A stretch of DNA of 64,000 nt from Erigeron canadensis. Lineage: Eukaryota; Streptophyta; Magnoliopsida; Asterales; Asteraceae. How positions within the stretch are numbered: the stretch's first letter is position 1; each line of letters begins with the position of its first letter. A program made the position numbers and the translations under genes. Of the stretch, positions 1 through 12,700 are shown in pieces. The DNA is taken from contig NC_057768.1 of assembly GCF_010389155.1 (NCBI RefSeq), positions 48,339,633 to 48,403,632 of the forward strand, written 5' to 3'. Below the pieces are notes generated by a model that saw nothing but the letters and a program-made list of their open reading frames with translations, did no database searches and was not told where the DNA came from.

Positions 1-347
1 GTTAAATGTTAGAGTTGAAGTATCAGTACTCTTAATTGATTCGTAGTTTTGAGGTTGATAGGAATCCAATGGACTAATTTTCTTGATTTTGTCATTTGGT
101 GAGTTTACCTAATTATCTTTCAAAAGTAAACCATAATGTTGGAGAGTTGGCTTATCTCTTGAGTGGATCCATGTAAGAGAAAACGAAAAACCTGAACTAA
201 AAGATCCCGTATTGACCCGTTACCCAAGATGTTATTCTCTGTGTCATGAAAATTGAATTATTTTCTTTGTTGATTTCCAAAATATTTGGACCATGTCTGA
301 ATTTCTTGGATGTCATTTTCATTAATATCATTTTCACATTTGTGCAG

Positions 348-938
348 GCTCTTTTTTGTTATTGGATCACAACCAACTTGTTCTCTCTTGTATATGGACT
401 TGGTGAGTTACTAGATTTCACTTGGAAATTGCTTATATGATAACTTATGTCGTATTCTTTCTGTTCATAGCTAGTTTCTGCTCAGTTTGAACAGACTTCA
501 AGAAGTTCATATACCTACCCATCACCTCCTGTCTTATGTGTAGTTTGTTAAGCGATCCAGTTAAAGATTTATTTTCTTGCTTGCTTTTACACAGTAATCA
601 AACGAAAGCGCGTGAAAAAGTTCTTGAACATACCCATAATAGTACCTCCTCCGATCAATCAATCCAAGCCGCCCATCTCCTTTTGGGATTCAATGAAAAA
701 GTATGCTGCTGCACAAGCAATGGAACAACAAAACTTAGGAAATTCAAAGCCCTCACTCATGAGTAGAATTTTCTATCCAGCACGACTCCTCAGTGGGAGA
801 ACATCTTCAGAAGAAAATCCATCTTTAGAAGAGAATCCCCAAAGATCATCAACATCATCATCATCTTTTCTTAGCCATAGGATCAATAATTTAGAGAAGC
901 AAGCCAAAAGAAGAAAGAACAAGAGGAGGCCAGTATGA
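348..938 (+). CDS. OXA1: OXA1-type mitochondrial inner-membrane insertase, 3' end (two last exons)
   Basis: The Oxa1/YidC/Alb3 family inserts proteins from the matrix side into the mitochondrial inner membrane. Two exons are visible, 348-402 and 595-938, joined across a GT-AG intron (403-594) that splits a valine codon. The first gives ALFCYWITTNLFSLVYGL, the last membrane segment typical of plant OXA1. The second gives a matrix tail: VKKFLNIPIIVPPP, then a Ser-rich stretch, then a basic end (KQAKRRKNKRRPV) before TGA at 936-938. Plant OXA1 proteins end in the same kind of basic tail, and no TPR repeats follow, so this is OXA1-like rather than OXA2-like. Exon 348 opens in phase 0 after TTTGTGCAG. 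No earlier exon is recognisable in bases 1-347, so the rest of the gene lies before the window. Family assignment is firm; the symbol is by similarity from memory. Confidence 0.85.
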
Positions 939-1627
939 AAGGCAACTTTAAAGTATATGCATTTTGATCTTTTCATCATGATGGGCATCTACCAAATAAT
1001 GTCCTACCGTATATAAGAATTAACATATTTATAATATTCAAAGCTCTAACATGTCTCTTGTTTTGGAGACTGCCGATAGCATCCAGAAACGTGTTAGCAA
1101 CTGCTCTATGACACTGAATCCAGAAAACCTTGTCTCTTGGATATACGATTATATATTTATGACACATGAGCTTTAGCTTATTTTGTCTTAGAATTCTATG
1201 TTAGAAATATTTTGTAGCAAGAACGGGACATTTGTCACACAGAATGTAACAAGATCTATAATCATATCGCAAGGTAAGAAAATGTTGCCAGATTTACACA
1301 CAAACAAGAAGAGATAACACTTCAACCTATTTTGAAGTAAAAAGGGGGGGAAAAAAAAGAAAAAGAAAAAAAAGACAAAAGGATTCTTCCGATCACTTGT
1401 GTATTCGAAGTATGCCTTTTTCTTGTATCTGTCCTCAAATTGTATCATTCCAAGACCTAACGAAGGAGGAGGAGAAAGAGGATGAGCACTTCTTTTTTTA
1501 GACCGTCTCTTCACTCCTTTCACCCTCCATTCTCCAGACCTTATTCTTAAGCCCTAAAAGAAAAATCACAAAAAATGGACTTCCTTTGTAAGCTTCTTGT
1601 ATACATCCTTTGGTCTTCTTTGACCGT
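939..1627. other. Convergent intergenic region / 3' UTRs
   Basis: The 689 bases between two converging stop codons. They hold the probable 3' UTRs of the OXA1-type gene (+) and the endoglucanase gene (-), and a purine-rich low-complexity stretch at about 1343-1380. Nothing here looks coding. Confidence 0.6.
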
Positions 1628-4600
1628 TTACGCTAATGTGTAGCTTGAAACTGAGACTGTGGCTGGAGCATTAGTATGAATGTACACAAACTCAATGCTT
1701 TTTCCAGCCGGTAATGAGTTAACCCATGTTGGGAGCCCGTATGAACCACCTGCGGTCTTGGTTAGACCCCATAGAGGACCAGAGAGGTTTGTTACTGAAA
1801 TGTTAAGGTTCTTGATTGTCTTGTTTGATTTGTTAGTCACTGTAACTGAGTATCTGTAGTATTTTTTACCATCGGCGTTCCATGAACTTGTAGTCTTTTG
1901 TGCAATTGCAGTTAAACCTAAAGATAGAATAAAAAAATAAGATACTTAAGATTAACAAAATTCTTATAAAGTTATGATCTTCGATGAAAACCAAGATTTT
2001 ACCTGTATTTGGAGTCACTTTAGGCTCTGGTTGAACTGCTGTAGGCTTAAGAAGAGGGACTTCAACTGAATAAGTTAAATTAAAAGAGTTAAACTTGAAA
2101 GAAAACATTCGGAAAGATTTTTTATAAATGTGATTTAGTTTAGATTCACAATGTACCTTGAAGGAGTTGGTTATAACCTGCATGACCAGCATTTAGTCTA
2201 GCCAAAACTCCAAGAAGAGGTGCATTATTATATGTAGCAGGCTCAGTCTGCTGATAGTTGTCTCTTCGATCAGCAAAGTTGTCATATGCATCAGGCCCAC
2301 CAACAATAGCACCTGTTAGGAGATTCGGGTCACTTGCTTTTCGGCTGAACCATGTAGCATACCCACCTCTGCAGGTCACGAATGAAGGGTTGACCTTAAA
2401 AGATACAATTGAAGACGCTCTATGGTGTACTTGTTGTGGGTAGTTTTTCCCATATCCAACCATATAACTTGTTGCTCTTGGGTTGTCTCCAAGAATATAA
2501 TCCACCTACATAAAGATCAAAAATCAGCACAAAAGTTTTGATTTTTATTAGCTATTTATTTCTGTTTTTCTATAACAGCCATTTGTTATCTTGGCCAAAA
2601 CCACTCTTAAAGTCCCCTTTTTTTTGAATAGGTTTAGCAACCATTGACTTTAAGAATTCAAAATGTAGATTAACTTCTGATTACCTGAGATTTGGCAAAT
2701 GCTAGAAGTTGAGGAGGGGTGACGGTGCCAGAAGAACACTGTAAGTTTCTCCTTGCAGAAGTCAAGTAATCAGCATAGACAGTAAGGAGGAATGATGCAC
2801 TTGTGACAAACTGTAAGTTGTTCCATCTTTGCCGGAAAATGAGCCCCCCTGGAGTCTTTTGAACATTGTGATTACTTTTTCCTAGGCATGAACACATGAA
2901 AAACTCTGCCTTTTGTTGGTACTTCCCAAACACTGGGGCATGACGACCGGCTTTTCCTCCCATCAACAACTGCATTAGGTCAACCGCAATACAAATTTTA
3001 GATACACTGGTAAATACTAATAGACTAGATGTGACAATTTCGATCCCATTTAGGCCTAATCAAGTTGATATGGTTTATAAATAATTACATAATTGGTATG
3101 CCTAAAAATAGACCTAAGCATAAGATGATAACATATTGCATAATGAATGGTAAGAGAGTTTTAAAAGAGAGAAAACTGTTATAATATATGTGTCAAACAT
3201 CTAATGTATTGAGCATATCTTCACTTCTATGTTTTAGGTCTATCAATCATTTTCCATATAGTTTTAAGTCACATTTACAGTACTAAATGTTGTTAAAGTA
3301 CCACTTTTTAAAAAAGTTTTTAACTATTTTATCCCAATTCCCAACACGTACAATTAGCCCATTTTTGTCACTTATCGATGTACACATTAATTATTAGATG
3401 TGCGTATGACTTAAATGGAATTTTACCTTAGCGACAAGGGTTTGAACACCAGCATACTTAACATCCCAACCGAACTCGGTCATGGACCAACCAGTCCCAC
3501 CAAGTGTATCGCCGTTTCTACCTAGGTAATTCCGATAGTAATTATTGTTTGTTGCCTTGTACATCCAAGCAGCTCCCCACAACAATTCATCCTGCAAAAA
3601 AAAAAAAAAAGTTACGGTGAAAAAGAAAGAAGTTAGTTAATGCTGGTAAGTTCGTTAAGAGAAAATAATCACATACTGCGTATCCACTGACAGACCGATA
3701 GTACTTTTGTGCCACAGTTATGCTACTGTCATATTTACCCCTGTATTTGTCCGCAAAATCAAATAGCTGGAAAGAAAGACCAGAAAATTAGATTAGTGAT
3801 AGTTGAGGGGTAAAGTTGAAATTTAATAAACATGAGGGACTCTCATAGTCTCATTCACGGGGCCATGTTTATGTTCACCGACAGTCTATGGGGTCCACTG
3901 GCTAAACAAACTAGATTGATATATGTGGTCCTAACAAATTTTAACGGTGGATACGTGATCCAACATGTGCGCCAACATAATCTTCTTAGATCGAATTTAT
4001 ATGCACAAGACATGCCTACCTAAGACCTCAATAGAGTGAATTTTTTGATAGATACAAAGTTAAACCTATGTTTACGAACTCAAACTATATGAATATTGTA
4101 TTTTATAATAGGGTTCATGTGTGATGTGTTTAAACAAATGTTTTTTAAACTTGTGTTCTTGAGCATAAATTAAGATGGATATATTTAACTAACTTTGATT
4201 TTAAATATTGAAAATACGTATCAACAATTCATACTTAATCTAGTTTGTGTTTTAAATCCTGCTTTGAACATTTGTGCTCTACACATCAGAAATCGTACAA
4301 ACACAATATCTTTCTTGATTAATACTAAAACGTGACTGGACTTTGGCATGTTTTGTTGAATGGAGATCGACATCCCAAGTGACTAAACGTTGCAGAATAT
4401 GGTATGTGCTTGAAAAAGTAGTTAGTACTTAATGTATTTCTTTTTAGTATATATAAGACAACAATAATCCCAAATCCTAATAGAGTAAATTAATTAAAGT
4501 AATCACTATTCCATGATTTCCGCATTATAAATGCGGGCACCTTACACCTGGCAACGACCAGCCTGACAGTAAAAACCATGAAATCCCAACTTTTTGTATT

Positions 4601-7561
4601 TACTTCAACTGTCTTTACTAACATATACGCCTCTTTCTATATTGACTGATTTTTTTACTTGGGCTTATTGTTTCTAAATATCTTTAACTCTTATAAAAAA
4701 GTAATATAAAAATAGTTAACCAAGCTTTTTAAAGCCCTCTTATAATCTAAAACTATATTAAAAAAATATCACATATGATTTTATCCTATGTGTCAACTCC
4801 ATATTTTTTTCAAAAATAAACTATATATTTTGAAAAAAAAAATAAACTGATATATATATTAATTAATTATAATAATAAATAAATAAATATATTGTAGAAA
4901 TCTAAGATCTTCTCATTAGATAAAATGATATCTTCTCTTTAACTAAACTCACGTCTATACCAATGATATTCATTATATTTTATTCAACATTACATAAAGT
5001 TCTTTTCCTTTTTTTCTTATGATGATTATATAGAAGTTTTCAAAACTATATAAATATACAAAAATAAAACAAATAAATAAAACAAACTAAGTGAAAAAAA
5101 TAGATTTAATTAGTTAAAAGATAACATCGAAACTCATAAATCTTAACATTATATTAACTACACCTTGAATATATGTTCCAAATTTAAACCTTTTGTTTTA
5201 ATAAAACAATATCCTCTTTTAAGTATAAAAACTACTTGGTGTATACCTTCTTCTTTGCCAATAGCCGGTAAGTACAAATAAGATGAGTTTTATAGTAAAC
5301 GTTCAACTAATTAATACACTTTAACAAAATCCTTGGGTTTCGTTAGCAAAACCCAAAAAAAATTGAGTCAATAAATTCAAGTAATTGTAAATCACCGGAG
5401 TCCGAGACCTACCCCACCGTTAAACCAAATTCTACATCCTAATGTTCTTTTTCTTTCTCTTTTGGAACGACACATTCTACCTCTTCTGGATTAGTCAATT
5501 AGCTAGATTAAATAAAAATTAAAACCACCATGGTGTTGATAATCCATTTCTAAAAATCGCAGCAACACCTTCAAATGAATATAACTGTTTTACTTTTTGG
5601 ATGTTAAGAAGAACATTCAACACATAAGGCATAGACAAATTATACTCTTTGAATTATATATCCAGCCAATTGTAATTTTTCATGTGACTTTTAACTTTTT
5701 TGGAGAGAAATGTAGTGGATTGTCACTCTACATTAAGCATCAAATTGTATGTCTTTGAGTTCTGTTGTAACAAGACGACTACATGATACATGTTCTAGAT
5801 GTAGATCATTTAGTGGCAACAAAAGGCAAATTACTAGAATTACTAGAAGAAAAACATATTACTAAATTCTTAATGATAATTTAAAGTATAACTTAATAGC
5901 TTAAGTCCTTCTATCTCTTTAAGTTCATATTTTGTCAAGCTTTTGGTTGAATCTATTTCTGTTCAACCATATGTTTATATGTTACTAAACTATTTATATA
6001 ATTCACATCACGTAATTCTAATGAAATATGTTCGCTATCGTTTCTTCATATATAAAGTGTATTATATAGCTTTTTATACAGCTCGCGCATCGCGCGGATC
6101 AAAACCTAGTGTGTGTATATATATATATATATCCGCCTACTTCGCGAGTTAATTGGACTTATTTTTTGCCAAAACAAAATATGTTAGCTGCATTGAAACA
6201 CTTCAATAACTCACGTACTTTGCGAGTTAATTTTGATAGAATTGGATGTTGTTGTTTTTTTAACCTAGCTATTTTGATTTTTGATTTTTTCATATTTAAA
6301 ATTCACTACAACAAATTTGTCGTTTGTACGCACTTTTTCTACGCACTCCTTAAAATACGTAAAATTTTGTTAAGTTGTTCGCATTTATAAATGTATACAA
6401 ATAGTCTACATTAAAAAGTGTGAAAAAAGTTACAAGTTTCACAATTAAAAGTGTGAAGGAAAATGTTTACACACTAATAAGTGTGTACACTATTAGATTT
6501 GTACGCGCTTTCAAATGTAAAGATCATTTTCTTCGCGGGTGATTTCTACGCACTGAAAAATCATTTCTTCGCGAGTTATCTCTATGCAAGTGCGTAGAAA
6601 TCACTCGCGAAGAAATGATCTCCACACTTATAATTGTGTAAAGTAAAAAGTTTGTACACACTTATTAGTATGAACATTTTTCTTCACACTTAATGTGAAA
6701 CTTGTAGCTTTTATTTTGTACACATTTTTAAGTGTGAAGTATTCAACAAAATTTTATGCACTTTTCAAAAGTGTGTAGAATAAAGTGTGTAGAAATGATT
6801 AATTTGTTGTAGTGACTTGTTGTATTTTTACTGCACTACTTATTGGGTTTTTTTTTTCTATATATGTATTATTTGAGTTAATCATATACGAGTAAATAAT
6901 TCAAGTGTCATTGTCTTGAGTATATATATATATATATACTCGTATATTTTTTTGCATAGGTGATCCCTAAAAGTGGCTAAAACCTCAATTTCTTACAATG
7001 GTTTCGTTTTTGGATGAAATGTGTAAAAAAGATAACATACACATGAACCGTAGCTAAACGTAAGATTCTTACTATATCTACCATCCGTTTGAGAAAATGA
7101 ACTTTTAGTGTTTTAGGGACCACCGCTACAAACATAAAAGAAAATGGACAGAACATGTAAGCAAAATAACATGCCTAAACTAGTTCACTCTGAGATTTTT
7201 ATCTTGATTCGTTATCAAAGATTATAGGTCCATGACTAGTTTGGTAAAAAGCAATAAAATCTAGCAAATCTCAATTGGCCCCTACTCCTACTAACCACAT
7301 ACCAATGTTTGCTAATGTGCACTAGATTGACCACACAAAAGAATTTCAAGCTACAGTAGTGCATTTTACTCAACTCCAACCACTTTTGGAACATGCAACC
7401 ATATTTACTAGCGTGCACCATAAATTAATTTTGACTGACATGCTACGCTTTCTGAAGGAAAAGCCTAACCATGCACTTTAAACCCAAATTTACCTGTAAA
7501 GTCGGCTATATATATGAAGTTGGGAATTGAAGTCGAGACTTCACAACCGTTTTTCTAACAT

Positions 7562-7595
<34 letters not shown>

Positions 7596-9165
7596 TTTTT
7601 TTTTTTTTTTTTTTCTTTTTCAATTTTTTTTTTTTTGGGCAAAATTAAAAGCGAAAAATATATCTATACTTCTATATCTATACTACTATATAAAAATTAT
7701 AACCCCTATATTGAAAGTTTACATAAATGGGACAAGCGAATTGTCCATTAGTCCATTATATTAGAAAATATCTCTACTAACCCCTTTAAATCAAATACAT
7801 TTACCTACACCAATAGATGTTGCCACCAACGTCATCTCCGACTTGGCGCATTATTAGACAAGTACCATGCTCGTTAATCACAAACCAAATTACAAATAAT
7901 ACTACTTACAGCCATTTGGACATACACCTTTAGATGACACTAAACTAATGATGTACAATATTTATTCTAATTCTAATATATAATATGATACGAGTAAAAA
8001 TATAGAGTTTTCAGTCACAATGTGCAAAATATATATAGTGATTGAAAACTCTTTATTTTTACTCGTATCATATCATATATTAGAATTAGAATAAATCCCA
8101 ACTTGGATTTTACTTGCTAGCTAGTACCGTGGACCAAGACTTACAGAGGTGAGACAATATTAATTGTGCGTCATGTGTACTGACCTGATAGGCATGAGAG
8201 AGGAGCAACTTGGAGTATGCAGGGTTGTAGCGACGGAACACGATGGAAGCTGCAGCCATAGCGGCCGCAGTTTCTCCAGCGAGGTCCGAACCAGGGTTAT
8301 TTTGGTCAACTTTATAAGCATTTCTCGAAGTGGTCATATCCTCTGGCCTTTGCCAACAGTAATGGTCAGTGTTACCATCTCCCACCTATTAAAAAGAAAT
8401 CCACATCATTTTAAATCAACATCCAAAACACATACTTGAATTTTGATAAAAACATGCATTATTAACATATAAGGATGGTCATCAAGTGGGTGGGTTCCAC
8501 AAAAGATTGCACACAATTACTCAATACAAGCAAATTAATCAAAAGATTATGTGGTTTTAATTACCTCTCCATAAAGCACATGAGGTTGTGGGTGAGCTTT
8601 AATGAGGTAATCAGTACCCCATTTAACAGCATCCATGGCATGACCAAGCTCACCACTTTGAGCCAATTGCTTCCCATATTCTATTATGCTCCAAGACATC
8701 ATTGTTACTGTGAATGCCATTGGCAGCCCAAACTTCACATTGTCCCCTGCATCATAATACCCTCCAACTAGATCCACCTATAAGAATATACAGTATAACA
8801 AAAACCAACCATCAACATTTCACCTTCTTTTTATTTTAATTTGAGTTGATTTTTTATAATTCAAGAAAACTTAATTTGTACCAAATGAATATAGTCTGTC
8901 AGTATATGTATTAGTCCATCAACCAAAAGATTGTAAAAAGTGAAATGTTTACCCCATTGACTTTGCCATCCTTGAGACCAGAATGGCCTCTCCATTTGAC
9001 TCTTTGATTTCCAGGGAGGTAACCAGATCTTTGAGCTTCAAAAAAAAGAATGCTCTTAGTAAGAGCTTGGCCATAATTATGTCCACCTGCTAAAGCTAAA
9101 GGTAAAATCCCAATAAGGAGAAACAGAGTAGTTGCCATTGAATATAGTCTCATTAAAACCTCCAT
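1628..9165 (-). CDS. GH9C: Class C endo-1,4-beta-glucanase (GH9 catalytic domain + CBM49)
   Basis: Secreted cellulase acting on cell-wall beta-1,4-glucans. Nine exons: 9165-8953, 8777-8565, 8385-8185, 3766-3677, 3591-3427, 2969-2685, 2505-2157, 2065-2003 and 1917-1628. All introns are GT-AG and all phases agree, giving 622 residues, the usual length for plant class C enzymes. A hydrophobic signal peptide (about residues 10-26) precedes [11 protein letters not shown]9 active-site motifs are intact: YYDAGDN (Asp80, Asp83), VHHR (His416-417) and [14 protein letters not shown] (Glu477, the expected proton donor). A short Pro-rich linker ([19 protein letters not shown]) leads to a C-terminal CBM49-like cellulose-binding domain ([19 protein letters not shown] onward). 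A second ATG at 9138 begins directly at the hydrophobic core and could be the true start. Intron 3 (8184-3767) is 4.4 kb and full of repeats; splicing across it is inferred from exon phase and family order. Confidence 0.95.
3768..6080. other. AT-rich part of endoglucanase intron 3
   Basis: About 2.3 kb of AT-rich intron sequence with many short A/T runs (especially 4680-5240). Nothing in it reads as protein, and no bounded repeat was found before the Helitron-like end near 6.1 kb. Confidence 0.5.
6084..6110 (+). mobile_element. Helitron-like 3' terminus
   Basis: A GC-rich hairpin (CGCGCATCGCGCGG) is followed about ten bases later by CTAGT, the arrangement of plant Helitron 3' ends. It lies in AT-rich intron sequence with no clear 5' end, so it is probably a remnant. 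Confidence 0.45.
6304..6814. mobile_element. CACTA-type foldback MITE in endoglucanase intron 3
   Basis: A 511-bp inverted-repeat element. It starts CACTACAACAAATT and ends with the complement (AATTTGTTGTAGTG), matching CACTA-type termini. The two halves are complementary over most of their length and meet near 6575, where GCGTAGAAATCACTCGCGAAG answers the left-arm copy. The flanking triplets are ATT and ACT, an imperfect 3-bp duplication. There is no coding capacity, so it is non-autonomous. As intronic DNA it would be transcribed as a long hairpin. Confidence 0.7.
7562..7637. repeat. Homopolymer tract: poly-C followed by poly-T
   Basis: More than 30 consecutive C are followed directly by about 18 T, then a further T-rich stretch, all inside intron 3 of the endoglucanase gene. 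On the transcribed strand this reads A-run then G-run. The exact length is unreliable in any assembly. Confidence 0.8.
7960..8096. repeat. Near-perfect 137-nt hairpin in endoglucanase intron 3
   Basis: The left arm (7960-8018) and right arm (8038-8096) are complementary along almost their full ~59 bases, including TACTCGTATCATAT against its complement. A ~19-nt loop separates them. The hairpin begins 88 bases inside the intron, next to exon 3. The size and arm match fit a short foldback MITE. A small-RNA precursor is possible but unproven. Confidence 0.75.
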
Positions 9166-9247
9166 TAGAAATCAGTCAACTTTATTGTGGCTTTTTGGTT
9201 GTATATGTTTAAATGGCAATGTTGGTATGGGTTTATCAGTTTAGATT

Positions 9248-9275
9248 CTATATAGACCGACCAATTCTATATAGA
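9248..9275 (-). promoter_or_regulatory. Candidate TATA boxes of the endoglucanase gene
   Basis: Two CTATATAGA motifs on the minus strand (about 9275-9267 and 9257-9248) lie 80-110 bases upstream of the start codon. A CT-rich stretch (minus strand) lies just upstream, at 9275-9320. Either could place a transcription start near 9220-9245. Inferred from position only. Confidence 0.45.
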
Positions 9276-9529
9276 GAGAGGTGTATGGGGGTGGGAAGAG
9301 AGATCGAGGGAGAGAGGATGTAGATACAATTATACAAATGTGGCAGAGACATGGTATATATGGAAGAGATGAAAGGGAAGGTGCCAAAAGCTCAGAAATG
9401 GGCAGAGCCTAATAAATGCTGGTTTTCTGAATTAATCTTCTTTTCTTTTAAAAAAACTCGATATAATAATAAAAAGTTTAAAAACAAAAAAATAAGTTTT
9501 TATTGTATACATTTAGTTTCTTTCATTTT

Positions 9530-9796
9530 TTTTTTCAACTAAGTTTTCAATAACCTTAAAATGTCCTATCACTATATTCATTATTTGTAAAAATCTTCAT
9601 TTAAAATTTTAAAATATTTATAATATCCTTAATAAACTTAACTTACAACATCTACTCTTAACTACACTATCCTTTTTACATCAAGTACTTTTACATTAAG
9701 GATCATGCCGCTACCGACGCCACGCCATTACTGCCGCCACCCGTGACCCGTCACCGCTTACTCTACCACATCGCATCGTCCGAACAAATAGCTAGT
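9530..9796 (+). mobile_element. Helitron-derived fragment
   Basis: The left part resembles the AT-rich body seen in the copies near 29.5 and 62.5 kb (AACTAAGTTTTCAATAACC). The right part is rich in C-C-R triplets (CCGCTACCGACGCC) and runs through CATCGCATCG to CTAGT at 9792-9796. Left boundary uncertain. Confidence 0.4.
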
Positions 9797-12700
9797 ATTG
9801 ATATATATATATATATATATATATGAATCTGAATTTTGTCATGTTGAGAGATTAGAGCATGTGCATTACTTGGAAAGATCCTAATGTCTTTCGGGAGACT
9901 TTGTTTTGTGATGCTTTTAAATACTAATTGTATATTTCCTCTAATATATGTAAAAAAAAAAAGAAGTACTTTTACTCTGATCTCTAGGAATAGCTAGTTA
10001 TGATGTTATAAAATTCAAACCAATGGTGATCTTGGCTTATAAGATGGTATTAAAGCAACCAAGTTTAAGACGTGCATATATACTTAACAATTGTACAATT
10101 GTCACTATGTATTATATATATTGTGTAATTATACAAAGCAACACAATAAAAACTAATAGAAGAATCATAATCCGCTAGTATATTACATATTCATATTGCG
10201 AAAACCTATACATTTTCACAAAGGGAAATGATATTGCTACAACAAAAATTAGACATCTAAAACAATACCTGCATCATTCAGTTGTATTTTGCGCATTATA
10301 ATTTGTACGTTTGTTGTAGATAGCTAAATTTCGTTGTATGAATATCACTTCCCTTTCACAAAAATAGTTAGAATTTGTTAGTATTTTAGTATACCGACAA
10401 TGAGATATACAAATTGTACTACTCGACATGAATTTAGAGTCTACAATCGTAGAAGTCAATATGACTCTAACATTGTGTTATTGAGATTAATTTATAAAAG
10501 AAAGAAAGATATTGGAAAATAAATTTGTATCCTTTTAAATCACCCCAAATATGAGGAGAAAATTTTTCAAACAAAAACAACAAAATTATCCCTTCAAATC
10601 ATATCAGTTCACTTCTTTCCTATCCTAAAAATAACACAACTAGTATTATAATCTATTGTATTTATTTTTTCTTTCCTTAAAAAAACTAAATAACATAGTG
10701 TTATAGTGGGTTATGTGAGTTGTGCCCCTTGTGTAGGCAACATCTTTGGATGTGATGTTGCATGCCGATTAGGGATACCTACAAATTTTACTTGATACTC
10801 GTAAAGACATATATATCAATAATGCATTCGTATAAGTAAATGTGAGTATCAAGCCATATAGCGAGTATAATTCAAATTAAGTGGTATTATATATGAATTC
10901 AACCCAGAGAACATTTTGTTCATATTATGTTTTGATCGAACACTAAGGTCTAAATCTCTCAAATTCACATAAATACTAATCAATTTATTAGTGGTTGGTA
11001 TGATTGTAATAAGTTTTGATGTTCATACTTTTTTGTTTGGTTCATAAAATTTTTATAGATTTACAAAAACATAAATAATTAATAAACAATGGCATTTTAT
11101 ACGTTATCACCACAATTTCCATTTTCTAGATGAATAATAGCAGATCCGGCTATAATTGAGATATAAATAATTGCATGAATAAGACAATGTAGGCAAAATA
11201 ATATTTCTAAACTTATAAATACTTAAACTTGGAATATCAATATCAATTCAAAACATAAAATAAAGCTCCATCGAATCCACGTCGTATCATAATCCTCGAC
11301 AGTGAAGAGACTAAAGACAGAATATTTACCAGAAATAATGTACGAATTCATTTTTTTATTATGTTCAAATGTTCATAATGAAAACACGTTAATATAAGTT
11401 AAGTTTATGATAAATAAATTAATACTCGTATAAAAATTAAAAAATAGTAAAAAGGTAATGTGATATTTTTCTTTTGTGACACGTGGCAACATAACAAAGG
11501 ACATCAGGTTTCATATGGAAGTGGAAGAATGGTATCCTCACAAAAAGAACGGTAAAACATGAAATTGATGCCGACACCCCGACAATTCTCCCCACCTCCT
11601 ACATATTTACTTTTTTAACCCATCTTCTTTTCCTTTTTTCTCTTTTTCATCCTAACACTTTCACACTTTACCCCCTTATACTCCCAATTACATTTCACAT
11701 TTTCACGTACCATATATCTTCCTTGATAGTTTACTCTCCAACTTCATACATAGACAAGCAATAAGTGATCATTATATCAGCTCATTTGTCTGCCAGTCTG
11801 CCACTAAGTTTGTGTCTTTTAATCAATCAATTTAAGTGATCTACATTCTAAATTGAACGCTCCAATCACTCCAAGCATGACATATATTATCTACTTTTAT
11901 AACTTTTAGCATGTCTTTAATTTCTAATGTAGTACTGCTAGTTGTTGTGTTTACCTTACATCTTTATTAAATGTAAATCCTAACTTCATGAATTGAAGAC
12001 TTGCATGGCCTTAACACGCTTCAAGTTGTATTTTCCCAAATGACATAACCTAATTTAGGGTCAATTAAAAGTTAGAATCACCAACAACAACGATAGTTAA
12101 ATATGTTAAGGACAACGTATGAGAGAGGTGGAATATAAATCGTCATATCTATATCTAAAGGTAAAACTATTGCTTTTGGAAAAACATGAAAAAGAAATAA
12201 ATAAAGTGAATACCATTAACTTTGCATCTTATTTGTTGTTTAGCGGCTAACTTATTAGCGAGAACTTGATTGTAGCTTGTTTTAACTAGAGAATAAAAGA
12301 TCAATTTTGTGCTAGCAAATGTAAGTTGATTTTAAAGTATGTATTGCTTTGTGTCGTCATCCAAAGTACTACGTATAATCTAAATGTTTCTCATCATATT
12401 TTCCACCCAAAAATGGTTATATTTTTTTAATGAATGCATTAGATATCAATAATATCAAAAAAGGGACTAAAGTGAAAGATGGTCAAAAATGTGGACCACG
12501 TTGAAAGCTTTATTCTAACCGCAATTAACCGTTTCCCCAAGAAAAGAACAAAAACTGAAGGCGCCTTCCTAATTCTCTTTACGCTCTATTATTTAAATTA
12601 GGAAAATGCTAAATATCATAGTTAACACATACACAAAAGGAAAATCTGTACATATTAGAAATTCAACCTTTATCAATACTATCTTATAAAAAAAACAACC

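Noticed and set aside
1188..1523. 111-codon frame downstream of the endoglucanase gene
   Set aside because: Includes a phenylalanine run from a homopurine tract in a 3' UTR; not coding.
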